Of a stretch of 38,072 bases of DNA, positions 11,119-22,130 are shown piece after piece. Under the pieces are notes generated by a model. That model was not told the DNA's origin, did no database searches, and saw only the letters and a program-made list of their open reading frames with translations. Location of the stretch: positions 1 through 38,072 of the forward strand of contig JADIIX010000177.1 of NCBI GenBank assembly GCA_027604505.1, written 5' to 3'. Positions within the stretch are counted from its first letter, which is position 1. Each line of letters starts with the position of its first letter. A program made the position numbers and the translations under genes. The DNA is from Gonapodya sp. JEL0774 (taxonomy: Eukaryota; Monoblepharomycota; Monoblepharidomycetes; Monoblepharidales; Gonapodyaceae).

Positions 11119-14100
11119 TCACTCTCTCCGCTCATCCCGTGATCGTCGTGCGGGAGGGAGCAGTGGCACCTGCCCACTTTCCATCGCTGCCCCAACTCCA
11201 CCTCCGACCTGACCTCCGCCCCATATCCCAGCCACAATGGGCCAAATGTTAAGCGGGCCCGCCTGGCCTTCTGAGCCTTCGCCGCCGCTGGAAATGGTGG
11301 TCATCCCGGCCGCTTGGTTGCTCACCGTCCCGGCCGTGTACCCAATACCTCCAGTTTGACCAATCGCAGTCGCAGCGGTGGTACCCATTCCCCCCGTCAC
11401 GTTGGCGCCCGTTCCTGCACCCGTCAGTGGCCCGCCGACGTTGGCACCTGTGCCCGAACCAGTCACGGGTCCGACGTTTCTACCGGTTCCCGAACCGGTG
11501 ACTGATCCCTGGTTCCCGCCCAGTCCAGTGCCAGAGACTGGCCCCGCGTTTGCGGCGGTCCCCGTACCCACAAGTCCACTCGCCTCGACGTTGGCTAAGA
11601 CTCCGGCCCCTTTCAACCCTCCTCCTAGTCCTGCCCCTGCGCCCGCAGTCGCCGTAGCAGTGGCTGGGCCAATACCCCCTATGAAACCGGTGGTGCTTGT
11701 AGTTGCGGAGCCGGTCCCAGTAGTGACCCCCGTTCCCAAACCAGTCGATGCACGGGTTCCAGAACCAACTCCAGCTCCAGCCGCCGAGGACTTTCCAGCT
11801 CCCAAGAATGTTCCCGTGGTTGCTCCGAGTGCAGCTTCACTCGCTACCAATCCTGTTCCTGCAAGAATAAACGGTGCCGATGCCCTGATGTGGAAGAAAA
11901 CCAGCGCACGCTCAGAACCTCGAAGTGTGAGCGCATAAGACCCACCGCACTGTCACACTCACCCAGCAATAACACCCGCTCCTCCCGCAGAGCCTGCCGC
12001 ACCTATTGCCCCAGCTCCGCTGCCAGTGGCCCCGCTTCCAGCACCCGCTCCAGCTCCGGCACCTCCCCCTGCCGCACCCGCCGTGGTTCCAGATGCGGCA
12101 AAAAAGGCCGAGGAACCCCCCAGCCTGCATTCAGAGAGATTGGTGTCATTGTTCGGGGAAAGAGAGAGTGAAGGGGGGAGAGGGGTCGCAGTGTGATGAG
12201 GAGATCCGTGATCCGCGCACTTTCAATTTTCAAATTCACACATGTCACCACACATGCAACAACTTTACTCACACGCCACTCTTCACCGCCCAGATACCGA
12301 GGCCCATCAGCGCCACGGCGCCAGCGACCGCCCCAATAGTGGATCCGGCAATCAGAGCCGCACTCGGTCCATCGGATGGCGGAGTGACGCTCGTGGAGTT
12401 GCCATCGCCGCGGACAGCAGTCGTAGTGGGGACAGATCGGTCAGAATCTGGTGAAAGGGGAGCAGAGTGAGGTTTGTGATTCCCAAACTTCACGAACGGG
12501 GTGGCGGAACTTACTTGTAACAGCAGCAACGCCAAGCGTAACGGTGGTCGTTACAAACGGTGCGGAAGACGAAGAGGCACTGGGCAGAACTGTTTGGGCT
12601 GTGGTAACGCTCTCAACCAAAAGCGCGGAAGGTAGCGATGTCGGTGAGACTTCCGTGGTCACCGCCGCAGGTTGTGTCACAAGTGATGAGGGAGTTTCAG
12701 GATCAGGTTCAGTTTGAGGAGCTGTTGTGGTGAACGGAGGGTTTAGAACTGGGGATTGCGCGGGCGGCGCGGGCGCTTGAGTTGAGATTGAGGTAGCAGC
12801 GACCGGGACAATTGAGGTTGTCACTGAAACGGGTGCGGGCGGAGCTGGAGTCGTGGCAGGTTGTGGTACTGAATCGGCGGTGGAGGGGGCTGTGAAGGCG
12901 GTGGAGGGTGCTGTGAAGGCGGTGGTGCTGGTTCTTTGGGTCCCGGTGGAAGTCGTGCTGGCTCTTGTTGTCTGCGTTCCGGTAACAGTTGCGCTTGTTG
13001 TGCGCGTCTGCGTCCCGGTAGCAGTCGTGCTGAGAGTTGTTTGGGTTTCGGACGTAGTCGTAACGGCCGTAGCGGTCGTTGTCGGGGTTTCGGTAGCAGT
13101 GGCACTGGTGGTAGTTTTCTTTGTTTGCGTGGCGGTCGTGCGGGAGGTGGTGGTTCGGGTTTGTGTTGCAGTCGTGCTGGTGCTTCTTGTCTGCGTTTGT
13201 GTGGTAGTCGTGCTGCTGGTTGTTGTCTGGGTTTGCGTGGCAGTCGTGCTGGTGGTTTTTGTCTGGGTTTGCGTGGAAGTTGTGCTGACGGTGGTTGTTT
13301 GCGTCTCTGTGGAAGTCGTGCTGAGAGTGGTTGTCTGGGTTTGGGTTGCGGTGGTCGTTTTGCTGGGGAACAGCGTTACAAAAGGCCAGCCGCTGCGGAG
13401 CTACAATGCACATTACTCACGGGGCGAGCTTCCGCTCCACAATATAGTAATTGCGCACAAAGAAGCAGTTTATGATGATAGCACCGTAATTTTGATCCCC
13501 ATACCTGTTGTGAGTGATTGTTGCCAGTGCTCAGTGGAGCCGAGAGACAAGCGAACTACAGGAAGTTACCAGAACGTACACGTTTATGCAATCGTATCTG
13601 TTTCCATTATCTGGCCCAACATAGACAGGAGTGGCCGCTTGGTTGTTATCGTACGAGGTGGACGAGCGGAAGTTGTCCATCTGCACGAGAAAGTCAAGAA
13701 GATTAGGTAATTCGAACCAGATAAAATCAAATTGTTAGACAACAGAACACTGAAGCTGCAGGCCTCATGCTCAGAGAAGAGATCAGCGTCGGAAGACTGA
13801 CCGTTGTGCCAATGTCATCCAAACCGACCCACATGATCTGGCTGTTGACGGTCCAAAGAAAAGTATTAGAGAACAATACAGCGATCGCTCTCAGACCACA
13901 ATTTGGTTTCTGAAACTCACCCTACGCTTCCCAAGACGCTTGTGAGTTGACTTTGTGGTATGGGGAACGCAAGCTCCCCCTTTGAAACACCAAATGTGTT
14001 ACAAAAGAAGGAACAGGTTGAGTAAAACGCCACCTTGTGAAAGCACGCGAGCAATATCAGCACATCATCTCACCTGCCACGCGTCCGACGCATCTTTCAT

Positions 14101-15625
14101 CGCGTCGAACCACTTTGATGTCTTTTGCACGATGCGGATGGCGCGGTCGTTGAAAATCGACCATCCAGTTGCAACAGCGACGTCCGGATCGCTGAGATGG
14201 TGGAAAGTGAGGGTTTATAAGATGCTGATAGGTAACTCCGCACGCGGGAAAACGATTGACCGGTGCCAACCGCTGTACTGGACTCGGCATCTCCCATGAC
14301 CTCGCGAAAACCAACTCACATCGGAAGCCCGGGTGGAATAATTTCGAATCTTGCCTGTCGATAATGGGGAATGTTCCACAACTCGCACTTGTTGTCCACG
14401 ATAGAACCTCCCCGTGACGTGCACCAATTCGCTGTGACACCTCCGACCGTAGGTATGTTGGCACTTTTAGTGGTTAGAGGTTTCAGAGAATAATATAAAT
14501 GATGTAGATGAGAGTGAAGGTTTGATCCTCCTCACATTTTGATATATGCATCTCCAGGACTATCCGATCTTGATACCGGATCGTCGTTTAAGTGAGAAAA
14601 AGGAGAGTCAGCGACAGGGTGGGTTACGCAAGGCGGACGAACAGGTCAGCACGGTGTCACACATATACGAGTGGCAAGGCTCGGTCCGGAAACTTCTCGC
14701 AACGCTCCCACAACGGGATCTCGGCTTTTCGTTTCATGGTCGACTCACTCTCCATTGAACGTCCCATCCCTGTAATAACAGGCACTATTACTCTGAAAGA
14801 ATAGAAAAATGACGCATCCCGGAATGAGATCGCACAACGCCTGGCAATCTCCGGCGTTTGGAGTCGCAAAATAGGCGAGATCATTTGAGAAGAATGAAGT
14901 TTGGGGGATGACGTTGTAGCCAGTGAATGCGTATGTGCTATCGGGGTTTTGCGGGGGATTCGGGTTGGGATTCGAGAAGGGACTGAGGGATTGGAGTTGA
15001 TTAGCAACGTTTTCCAAACAGTCGGAGGTTGCATTGGCCTTTTCTGTCCTTTCGAAGACCAAGACAGGTTCTTTCTTGCCTTGACTCAGTGCAATGTGAT
15101 CTCCGTTACCTCGGTCTGTTTGCTAGTCGGCTTTGTGGCATTCGTGTTCGCAAAAGACTGAGGTGCCCTTATGATTCGCCTCGGTCACTGAGCTTCCAAG
15201 TACTCTCCCAATCTCAAAAATCGGTATCGTTGAGCCCATTTTTAAAGCTTCCATCTGCCTCCTTAAAGCATGCTCCCAGCTTGGACTCACATTGATTTGG
15301 TGTAGACGTACGACCCAACATACGCTGATGTTGGCCCTGCGGTGCTGCTTACAATGCTGCAGGAGCCGTCACTGACGAGGGTGTACCCGACGCACTCGGC
15401 TCGGTAATTGCACATGTTGACGCATGGCGAGTTTGCATCTGTTGGCACCGACAGCAAGTTGGTGATGAAGCCTATCACGTTGGTTTCGTAGTAAGCATCG
15501 GAAAGGAAAAGGGAGTAGCCCGGTGCCGCCGTTGGTGGCAGTGCCGATGTCGTTCTGGGGAGAAGGACAAAGAGGCACAAGAGGAAGGCAGCCAGGATGG
15601 AGGACGGGGTCGACATAGATTTCAT
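11119..15625 (-). CDS. receptor-like PAN/C-type-lectin mucin protein with Gly-rich tail
   Basis: Model (minus): exons 15625-15291, about 15048-14749, 14463-14320, 14191-14074, 13979-13921, 13841-13802, 13680-13580, 13504-13421, 13362-12515, 12447-12273, 12124-11963, 11884-11119; about 1043 residues in one frame. Only the exon 2 acceptor is uncertain. A signal peptide (1 to about 28) is followed by two PAN/apple-like modules (about 35-111 and 150-210), with Cys words CVNMCNYRAEC and CQALCDLIPGC. Residues about 212-393 look like a C-type lectin domain: NWCTSRGGS, DAWQGGELAFP, MWVGLDDIGTT, RYDCINVYGD, IINCFFVRNYYIVER. The usual final YICE Cys is Val. Then come a Thr-rich stalk of 12-residue repeats (394-676), a membrane span (about 707-727) and a Gly/Ala/Thr-rich tail with 12-residue repeats. 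PAN and lectin modules bind protein or sugar, so I infer a surface adhesin or receptor. The alternative first Met is at 15616. Confidence 0.75.
11370..11560 (-). repeat. Gly/Thr 12-residue repeats in the tail of the lectin gene
   Basis: The last exon encodes recurring blocks of the type VTGSGTGRNVGP, VTGSGTGANVGG and LTGAGTGANVTG, with a looser SGTGLGGNQGS copy. These are 36-39 bp units on the same strand as the gene. Similar Gly/Ala/Thr-rich sequence surrounds them for about 250 residues. They sit after the predicted membrane span, where a fungal cytoplasmic tail would normally be charged. Confidence 0.7.
12925..13362 (-). repeat. 36-bp tandem minisatellite encoding Thr-rich stalk
   Basis: About twelve degenerate 36-bp units encode 12-residue blocks such as TQTQTTTSSTTA, TETQTTTVSTTS and TGTQTRTTSATV, followed by two 7-residue AFTAPST blocks. 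The coding frame is the Thr-rich one on the minus strand, fixed by in-frame splice junctions on both sides. The antisense Val-rich frame and the His/Asn/Asp-rich frame are shadows. The Thr and Ser density predicts heavy O-mannosylation and a rigid extracellular stalk. Units like this vary in number between strains in fungal adhesins. Confidence 0.85.
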
Positions 15626-16251
15626 CGCTGGATCAGCATACGCAGGAACGATGGAAAGGCGAATACGGTTTGCGTTGCTGATGAACCGCTGAAACTGTCG
15701 AGCAAAATCGTTTTTGGTCTACTTCGGGAATTGTTGTTGGTGGGGCCTCAGGGCACCCGCACTCAATTCTATAATGTGGACACGGAATTGGGGCACCCCG
15801 ATTTGGGATTGACCGAGCGAGACTGGAACTTATGTATTACAATAGACACAGATGCGTAATTTTGTCATGCAGCTTCGAGGGAACGTATCTTTTTTTTTGG
15901 ATCGGTGATAATGGGCCGGGAAGGGAGAATGTCCATAATACTTCAACTACTTGGCGGTGATTGCGTCCGCCCAACCAACGCTCCGCCGCCCTTGCTTCCA
16001 ATACCATGACCAGTATCTGGGGGAATCTGAATATCACCCATCTTCAACGGTTTCCGTTGACTCGAGATACGTCCGCCACGTGCCTAACTGTTCAACTGGT
16101 ACCAACAATACTTTTTTTATGTTCATCGCACACTGGTCAATATCAACTAAAGCTCGAAGGCTTCCCATGTATAAACATTTCATGTGTTAGTACGTACTGC
16201 CTTTTTCGGTACAGGGGATGTGTCCCTGATTCTTCTGGTGTGTCGGCAGCG
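15626..16251. other. intergenic, promoter side of lectin gene
   Basis: 626 bp separate the lectin start codon from the stop codon of the ankyrin/SH3 gene, both on the minus strand. I see no open frame with protein character and no clear TATA box. The segment should hold the lectin promoter and the ankyrin/SH3 3' untranslated region. Confidence 0.4.
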
Positions 16252-18883
16252 TCAGGCATACTTTGCGGCCGGAGGTCCTGCAACATCCACCAAATCAGTT
16301 GTAGGCGCTAATTTCGTTGCAATTGCATCACGTTTGACTCGTATATGAGGCAACGATCCAGTGTTGCCCTGTGACAGTGGTGATGGCATCGAGTTATGGG
16401 AATCCACGCTTCCGTAGGTTAATGAGTCCCCATACACGTCTGAATAAGATGTTACTTCAACACCATTGTACTCATGTTTGTATCTGTAACCACCAGGGAG
16501 TGTTTGAGGGATCGAAGGCGCGATAGACGGTGGTGCGATCACAGTGCTTGCAAGGCTTGTTGCGACTGATCTTGTGTATCCAGGCTGACGTTGAGAATCA
16601 GTGCCTATAGAAGTAGGTACGGTACTAGTTGAGTCCAATGGAGATGCTGCGGGAGGTGAGAATGTTGGGCGTCCGTCCTGTGCGGACATGGATGCCTTTG
16701 TTACAGGGGGATTTGGTGCGATGTGAGATGCTGGGAAGATTCCACGCTGTCCCGTAGTAATATTGGAGCCCTGGAAAAGGACCATTCACGGAAGGTGGTA
16801 ACGGCCTCTGGGACGAACAAACGTTCCTCACCTCTGCCCATCCATCTTCATACCTCCTCTCCAAGGATATTTTGTCACCTACATTGATGTTCACCTCATC
16901 TGCATAACGGGCTTTGAATGCTCCAATTGCATACATGTGGGGGTTTCCTACGGGATTCCCCACTGGTGTATTGCCGACAAGGGGAGAGTTCAATGTTCCT
17001 CCATTAACAGTGACTGCTGCGGGAGAGTACGGAGGCGACGGGAGTGGCGTGTTCGGTGGTGTTGCCATGTGTGCTACGGCGACCTTCGCCGCCAGCGTTC
17101 GCTCGACTTCAGCCAAACAAGAGCGTAATCGCTCGGTCTCTTGTTGAGACCTTGCCGCTTCATCCCGCGCGGCACGTTTTGTCTCCTTCAACTTTCCTCG
17201 CTCAATATTGACCTCATTCTCGAGTTGCTGAATTCGAGCTTTCGCGTGGGACAACTGGGTTTCGAGGCGCTCCGCAGAAGCCACGGCAGAGGACGGTGAA
17301 GATGACGCACGAGCCAAGTGGGCTTCAATCGCTTGAAATATAGAAGGATTTCGCAGCTGCGCTGCGCGACGGCGGACTTGTGCTGAGACTTGTGCACCAC
17401 GGGCCAGAAGGAGCCGAACGATGGACACCGAGGGTTCGGGATCAAGTGTGAGGATGTCGAACGAGTCGTTCGGTGCGATTGGGTTTGAAATTCGAATGTC
17501 GGTTCCAATCTTAGAGAGAGCGACACGAGGCGGGTTGGACGTTGCGTGTTCAATGAACTCCGATTGGCCAGTTGGACTGGATGAGGTGATGTACGGGGAA
17601 AACATTGCGACGTCGAGGATTGAAGGGAACCGATAGCTGAGGAACCATCTGAAGAGGAACCAGGTGGACTGATCAGATGTCGCCAGAAGCAATTTTTTTA
17701 AAGACCTGCGCAAACCTTGAGTGTGACCACAAGTGTGGTGTCCAGGTTGTGGTGAAATTGGGCACCCGCCACTCAACTTCCGCATGTGGATCCGCACCTA
17801 TACAGAATCAATTAAAGCGTACCAGAACTATTTGGATAAAAGAACTCGAACAGCTGTGATAACATACCGTGGTCCAGGAGAGCCCGTACTGTCTCCTCCA
17901 TTCCAAACATCACCGCAATAGCCAGCGCCGATTCCCCGAGAATTGAGTCCGTCTGCGGCCCTATACCAGGAATGTTGACCGTCAGTGTTATGCGTCGGCG
18001 GACGTTGGGGTTGATGCCGGCTCGGAGTGCCTGCATGGCAAGATCAGGACGACGGTTTTCGATGGAGTCTAGGAGAAGAGGTACTCCGCCAGGAGAAGGA
18101 ACGGTGCTTGCACTTGATTTGGAGTGAGTCATACTGGGTACAAAGAGCTTGGCAATATCGGGGTCTCCCAGACGGCGGGCTCTGTCGGCGGCACCAGGGG
18201 GCACAACGGCACCGCGGTCAAGGAGGAGCTTTACGACGGCGACATCCAAACGAATTTTGAACGTGTCGAATGCTTGTTCTAGCGTTCGAGGGTTCCCCAC
18301 AATTGGGAAGGCCGGTTTGTTGAGCGCGATTCGACAGTCGTCGGGTGAAGCAACTGAGGCGATGAGGGCGGTCTCGGTTTGGACACTTCGAGGGCATGTA
18401 GTCGTGAAGATGGAGAGAGCCAATTCAAGTAGGGAGGATGCATTGAATTGGAGAAACCATCTCCGCGTGTCCCAAGTTTTGGTATCCCAGCTCTTGGTCC
18501 AGTTTGGAATTTTCCACTCCACCGCATCGTTGAAGCCAGCACCTTTGGTTTTCACACGTACAGTGACAGCAGTGCGATCGGTCAAGCAGTAACGGTCAGT
18601 TATGCATGCTACGAAGACATGGTACGGAACGCGGAGAAATGCTCTCACCAGCGTCAATCAAATCCCCAAGGATGTCAGCGCGTCCATAAACTACAGCGAG
18701 AACAGCGGCTGATTCCGCTTCCCACGTTTCGGTGCGAGTACCAGCGATACCCACCGGCACCTGCAGAGTCACCCTTTTCCTCGAGTTCGGGTTAGAGCCC
18801 TTCTTCCCGAGGATCTTGACAACTGCAGTTCGGTCGCGACGCTCGATGGCTTGGATCAAGTGCAAATCGAGTGCGCTTGTCAT
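16252..18883 (-). CDS. doubled ankyrin-like module, coiled coil and SH3 protein
   Basis: Model (minus): exons 18883-18649, 18542-17868, 17797-17716, 17648-16832, 16770-16252; 775 residues. Residues 1 to about 225 and about 230-440 are two copies of one module. Each has an ankyrin-like start (LHLIQAIERRDRTAVVKIL / LLLDSIENRRPDLAMQAL), a basic strand (NSRKRVTLQVPVGI / NVRRRITLTVNIPGI), a helix pair ending LIDAG/LLDHG, a Trp-rich segment (VEWKIPNW...RRWFLQF / VEWRVPNF...SRWFLSY) and an ankyrin-like end (VVKLLLDRGAVVPPGAADRA / IVRLLLARGAQVSAQVRRRA). A phase-1 intron falls at the same point in both. Residues 455-520 form a coiled coil. An SH3 domain (about 570-623) is joined across the last intron: AFKARYADEVNINVGD, DGWAE, GQRGIFPASHI. 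The tail is Ser/Pro-rich. Ankyrin, coiled coil and SH3 suggest a cytoplasmic scaffold that binds Pro-rich partners. An upstream in-frame extension (from 19102) lies in duplicated non-coding DNA and is rejected. Confidence 0.75.
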
Positions 18884-18895
18884 CGTGAGGGAACG

Positions 18896-19487
18896 ACGAT
18901 GTGAGCGGGAGCTGTTAGAGAAATTGCACCCTGGTTGCCCAGCAGCTCCCTCCGCAACGGCCCCCCTCAGCCAGTGCCTCGCTCGGTTACGAATGTAAAT
19001 GGACACATCAAACAGAGTAGAGTACAGTACACGACATAACTGTATATGCGTTTTGCATAAAGATGATTTATGAGTCAGTGCGTTATGGAAACAATCATGC
19101 ACTTCGCATCGTCATGAGCGCAACAGGATGTGAGTTCGATTTCGAACTCAAATCACCGCTTCATATAAATTACTTCCACACAACTTTGACATTGACGAAG
19201 TTACCTTGCTCTGATTGGCTAATTCGAGTTTTTCAATCACCTTTTTTCGTCCCTATCTCTTGATCTAGTTCTGACTTTCGATTCTGCTTCAAAAACTCAC
19301 TCTACCATCACTTCATCGGCCGTGGGATATACCCGGCCATCCACTATGAATCGGTCCGCGTCGAGTGCGTGATACGCAGCATCATACACGAAGGCCACCA
19401 ACTCGTGGTCTACAACCGCGACTGTACCATCCTCAGTGGTGTTCATGACTGGTTCGTAGATATGCCAGCCTGTATCGGATTCGATGA
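18896..19487. repeat. dispersed duplication, copy A (592 bp)
   Basis: Nearly identical to 34599-35171. It begins 13 bp upstream of the ankyrin/SH3 start codon and spans the whole upstream region of that gene. It then covers the complete last exon (19297-19469) and some intron sequence of the neighbouring 733-residue gene. Relative to copy B it carries 20 extra bases near 19185-19204 and lacks one T near 18941. Because both edges join native gene structure here, this is probably the source copy. Confidence 0.9.
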
Positions 19488-21894
19488 TGGGAACCCGGAA
19501 ATGACAAAATCGAGGGCGGGTTCCGTGAAAGAACAGTCCAACAACCCCCAGGTCAAATCCAAAGATTTATTGTGGCAGCCCCGTGATGTGGCAGAACATG
19601 TCCTGAAAACTCACCCAGTTCGTACTCAGTCGCCCTGTTCTGCACACAAGCTCCAAACGTTGCGCCTCCTGTTCCCTGGAAGAGCCACTCAAAAGTACCT
19701 TCAGGGGTGATACCAGTACGGTTCATTCGAGCGCTAAGGGGTGGAGTTCGAATGCGTGCAAATGAGATGTTGCTTTGCCGGGATTCCTCCTCCACTCAAC
19801 AGTTCACACGGAATGGCCCTGATAGCAAAGTTCAAGACTCACGCCATCCCACAATCGAGCATATCTAATGAAAATTGACCCGCGTCCACTGCCGCAAAAT
19901 GACCCCCCATATTGCGTTCTGTCAACAACTGGAAGAGGTCAGCGACCTCAGGATCGTCATGGAACCTTGCGGAGAAGTTGGCTGAAAATTGTGGATCACG
20001 AGCTCCAGCCCAGTGCCAGGACCAGTCGTATCTGTTGATGTACACGACACCCTAACACGCAAAGTTTCCGCGAGTCATAGAAAAGAGATGAGTGGCGGCT
20101 CACCGGGAAACTGCCATCCGCAATAACTTCCCATGTTACCCGCTCACCTTATCGACATGTGTATTACCGTTTGATATCGCCTGCTCTCCGTTGATTCTAC
20201 TCGCTCTTAAGACGGCGTTGCCTGGGTTCACGCTCTCGTGATACACAATCCACCCCACGCTCATCATGTCGTCGGGCGTGTCTCCGACCTGATCACCACC
20301 CATGTAATTCGCTGAGATACGTGCGACTTTCCAAGTTCCGTTTCGACATTTAGCGCGGTACGAAAACACGTGCTGTATGATTGTGCCTCCTGTCAATCTC
20401 TCGGGAAGCGCGGTTGGAGCGTCGGACGGAGTGGCAGGAGACATGACCCCGGCATATGCGATTGTTGCTAGTTGACCCCAAAGTAGATAACCAGATGCAA
20501 CGGTGAAGGATGAATCGCTGGCAGGGAATGGTATTGCGGAAACACTGATGGTGAGTGTAGACGTGACAGGCGGAGGTGGAAGTGCTGGGGAGGGTTGGCT
20601 ATGATGGTTGAGAGGATGCAAATCACCGAAAACTGGCTTCAGATTGTGTGAACGTGAGTTCTTTGTTCCGAGATGAAACTCACTCGTCTTCTGCAATCGT
20701 GTTTGGGTTACGGTACGAGAAGGAAGATATGCCCCTCATCTTCGATATCCAGGCATCCCTTTTCCACCACTGCTTTTTCTCAACCTCTGTGAGGTATCCC
20801 CACGTTTCCTCAATGGACGCCTGCGTCGCCTTGTCCGTTCGCCCGGGATACAACTTGCGGAACGACTCTGTCACAAGTTTGTTCCCTGTGAACGACTCGC
20901 TTGCTTTACCATCCACCGCAAAAGTGGAAGCCTGCACAATCTCTTCCTCCGACACTTGATCGAGTTGTGCGGTTTTCGTTTCCACGTACTTTGCTTGCTC
21001 TTTGCGCTGGTCGTCATTGAGTTCTCCGAACATGGTCATTGTGCCTGTCGGAGTGACTTGCTGTTCTTCCGCCTCCCATAGAGTGGTGAAGCCCTTTGGA
21101 GGATTTTGAAGCTGCTGGCGGAGAAATGGCACAAATTTATCAGCGAGGTCATTTGGGACACGGTTCAGCGCAGCTTTAGAGTCGCGGATATGACGCAGCC
21201 AGAACTGTATTGTACTGATTGAAACATCATCCACGGCTACGGTCGGAGGGAGACTCGCGGCAAAAGCGTTGGTGAACTCAGGCGATGAGTACGCTCGCCA
21301 CTGAATCATCATCGAGCGGAGACTGGAAATCTGCGTTCGCTTTGCAAGAATCTGCTCCTCTAAAACGTCAGTGTGAGTGGATACGGAGTCATTGTTGTTG
21401 GTATGATTGTCCGAGGACAGGACTTGACGACGGTCAAGAGACTTGAGGTAAGATATGTTCGCTGCGTGATGCCAATATCTCTTCTCTGCGTAGAGGACAT
21501 CTCGATCAATCTCCTGGAGGCGTTCTGTTCGTGTGATAAGCTGGAGTTCCAGGGGCTCGTCACTCTTCAATGGTGGGGTGACCCCTGGGGAGAGAAAGTG
21601 CCGCTTGTTCAGGAAGTCTGGCCAAGCATCTGCTGCGTCTCCCACAGTGCGCTCAGGAGCAAGGTCCTTTTTATGCCAGTCATTGCGGAAGCGGAAGGCG
21701 TGGAACAGACCACGCACAGAGGGAACCTTCTGGGTGAGTAGAATGTGGAGGGAATCGAGCGTGTCCGATTTTGGTACAGGCATGTCAAAGATGGGAGGAT
21801 TAGATGGGTTCGATTTCGTTCTCCAAGAAGGATTAGAAGAGGAATCGGCAGACGGGAGCGTGATTGCGACGTAGACGGCGACTCTCTGGGACAT
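19297..21894 (-). CDS. unrecognised 733-residue protein
   Basis: Model (minus): exons 21894-20684, 20598-20148, 20051-19843, 19772-19615, 19469-19297; all phases match. I do not recognise a family. The first 400 residues are charged and mostly helical, with a segment around 150-210 rich in Arg/Glu/Gln and a Trp-containing helical stretch near 370-395 (EETWGYLTEVEKKQWWKRD). The second half is different: Gly, aromatic and beta-rich, with words WKVARISANYMGGDQ, VVYINRYDWSWHWAGARDPQ, FEWLFQGTGG and GWHIYEPVMNTTEDG. There is no signal peptide or membrane span. The end of exon 2 is doubtful: 44 bases of the next intron also read like coding sequence in another frame (see findings). The last exon is duplicated at 34981-35153. 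Confidence 0.6.
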
Positions 21895-22130
21895 GATAGA
21901 ATTCGTCGGTTGACAGACACAGCACTGAGACTAAATCAGAGGCGGATGGAAAGGAATGGCAGCTTGGATTGCTTCAGGCAGACACAGGTCGACAACGCAA
22001 ATGCGAAACGCAAATGCGAACAGGCCACGGTTGTGCACCGATAATACATGTAATATATATTCCGCAATAATTTTATACCGTACTGAAGTGGTGGATTCCG
22101 AAATTGATTCATGATTTCACTTATGTACAC

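Noticed and set aside
12709-13413. 234-codon minus-strand frame rich in His/Asn/Asp
   Set aside because: Same DNA as the Thr-rich exon in a different register; it does not connect in phase to the lectin exon or the membrane-span exon.
12853-13710. 285-codon plus-strand frame, Val-rich
   Set aside because: It is antisense to the Thr-rich stalk exons, whose frame is fixed by matching splice phases on both sides; Val repeats are the mirror of Thr codons.
18884-19102. N-terminal extension of the ankyrin/SH3 protein starting at 19102
   Set aside because: The same stretch exists in duplication copy B, where a 1-base insertion breaks it and substitutions change residues freely, so it behaves as non-coding.
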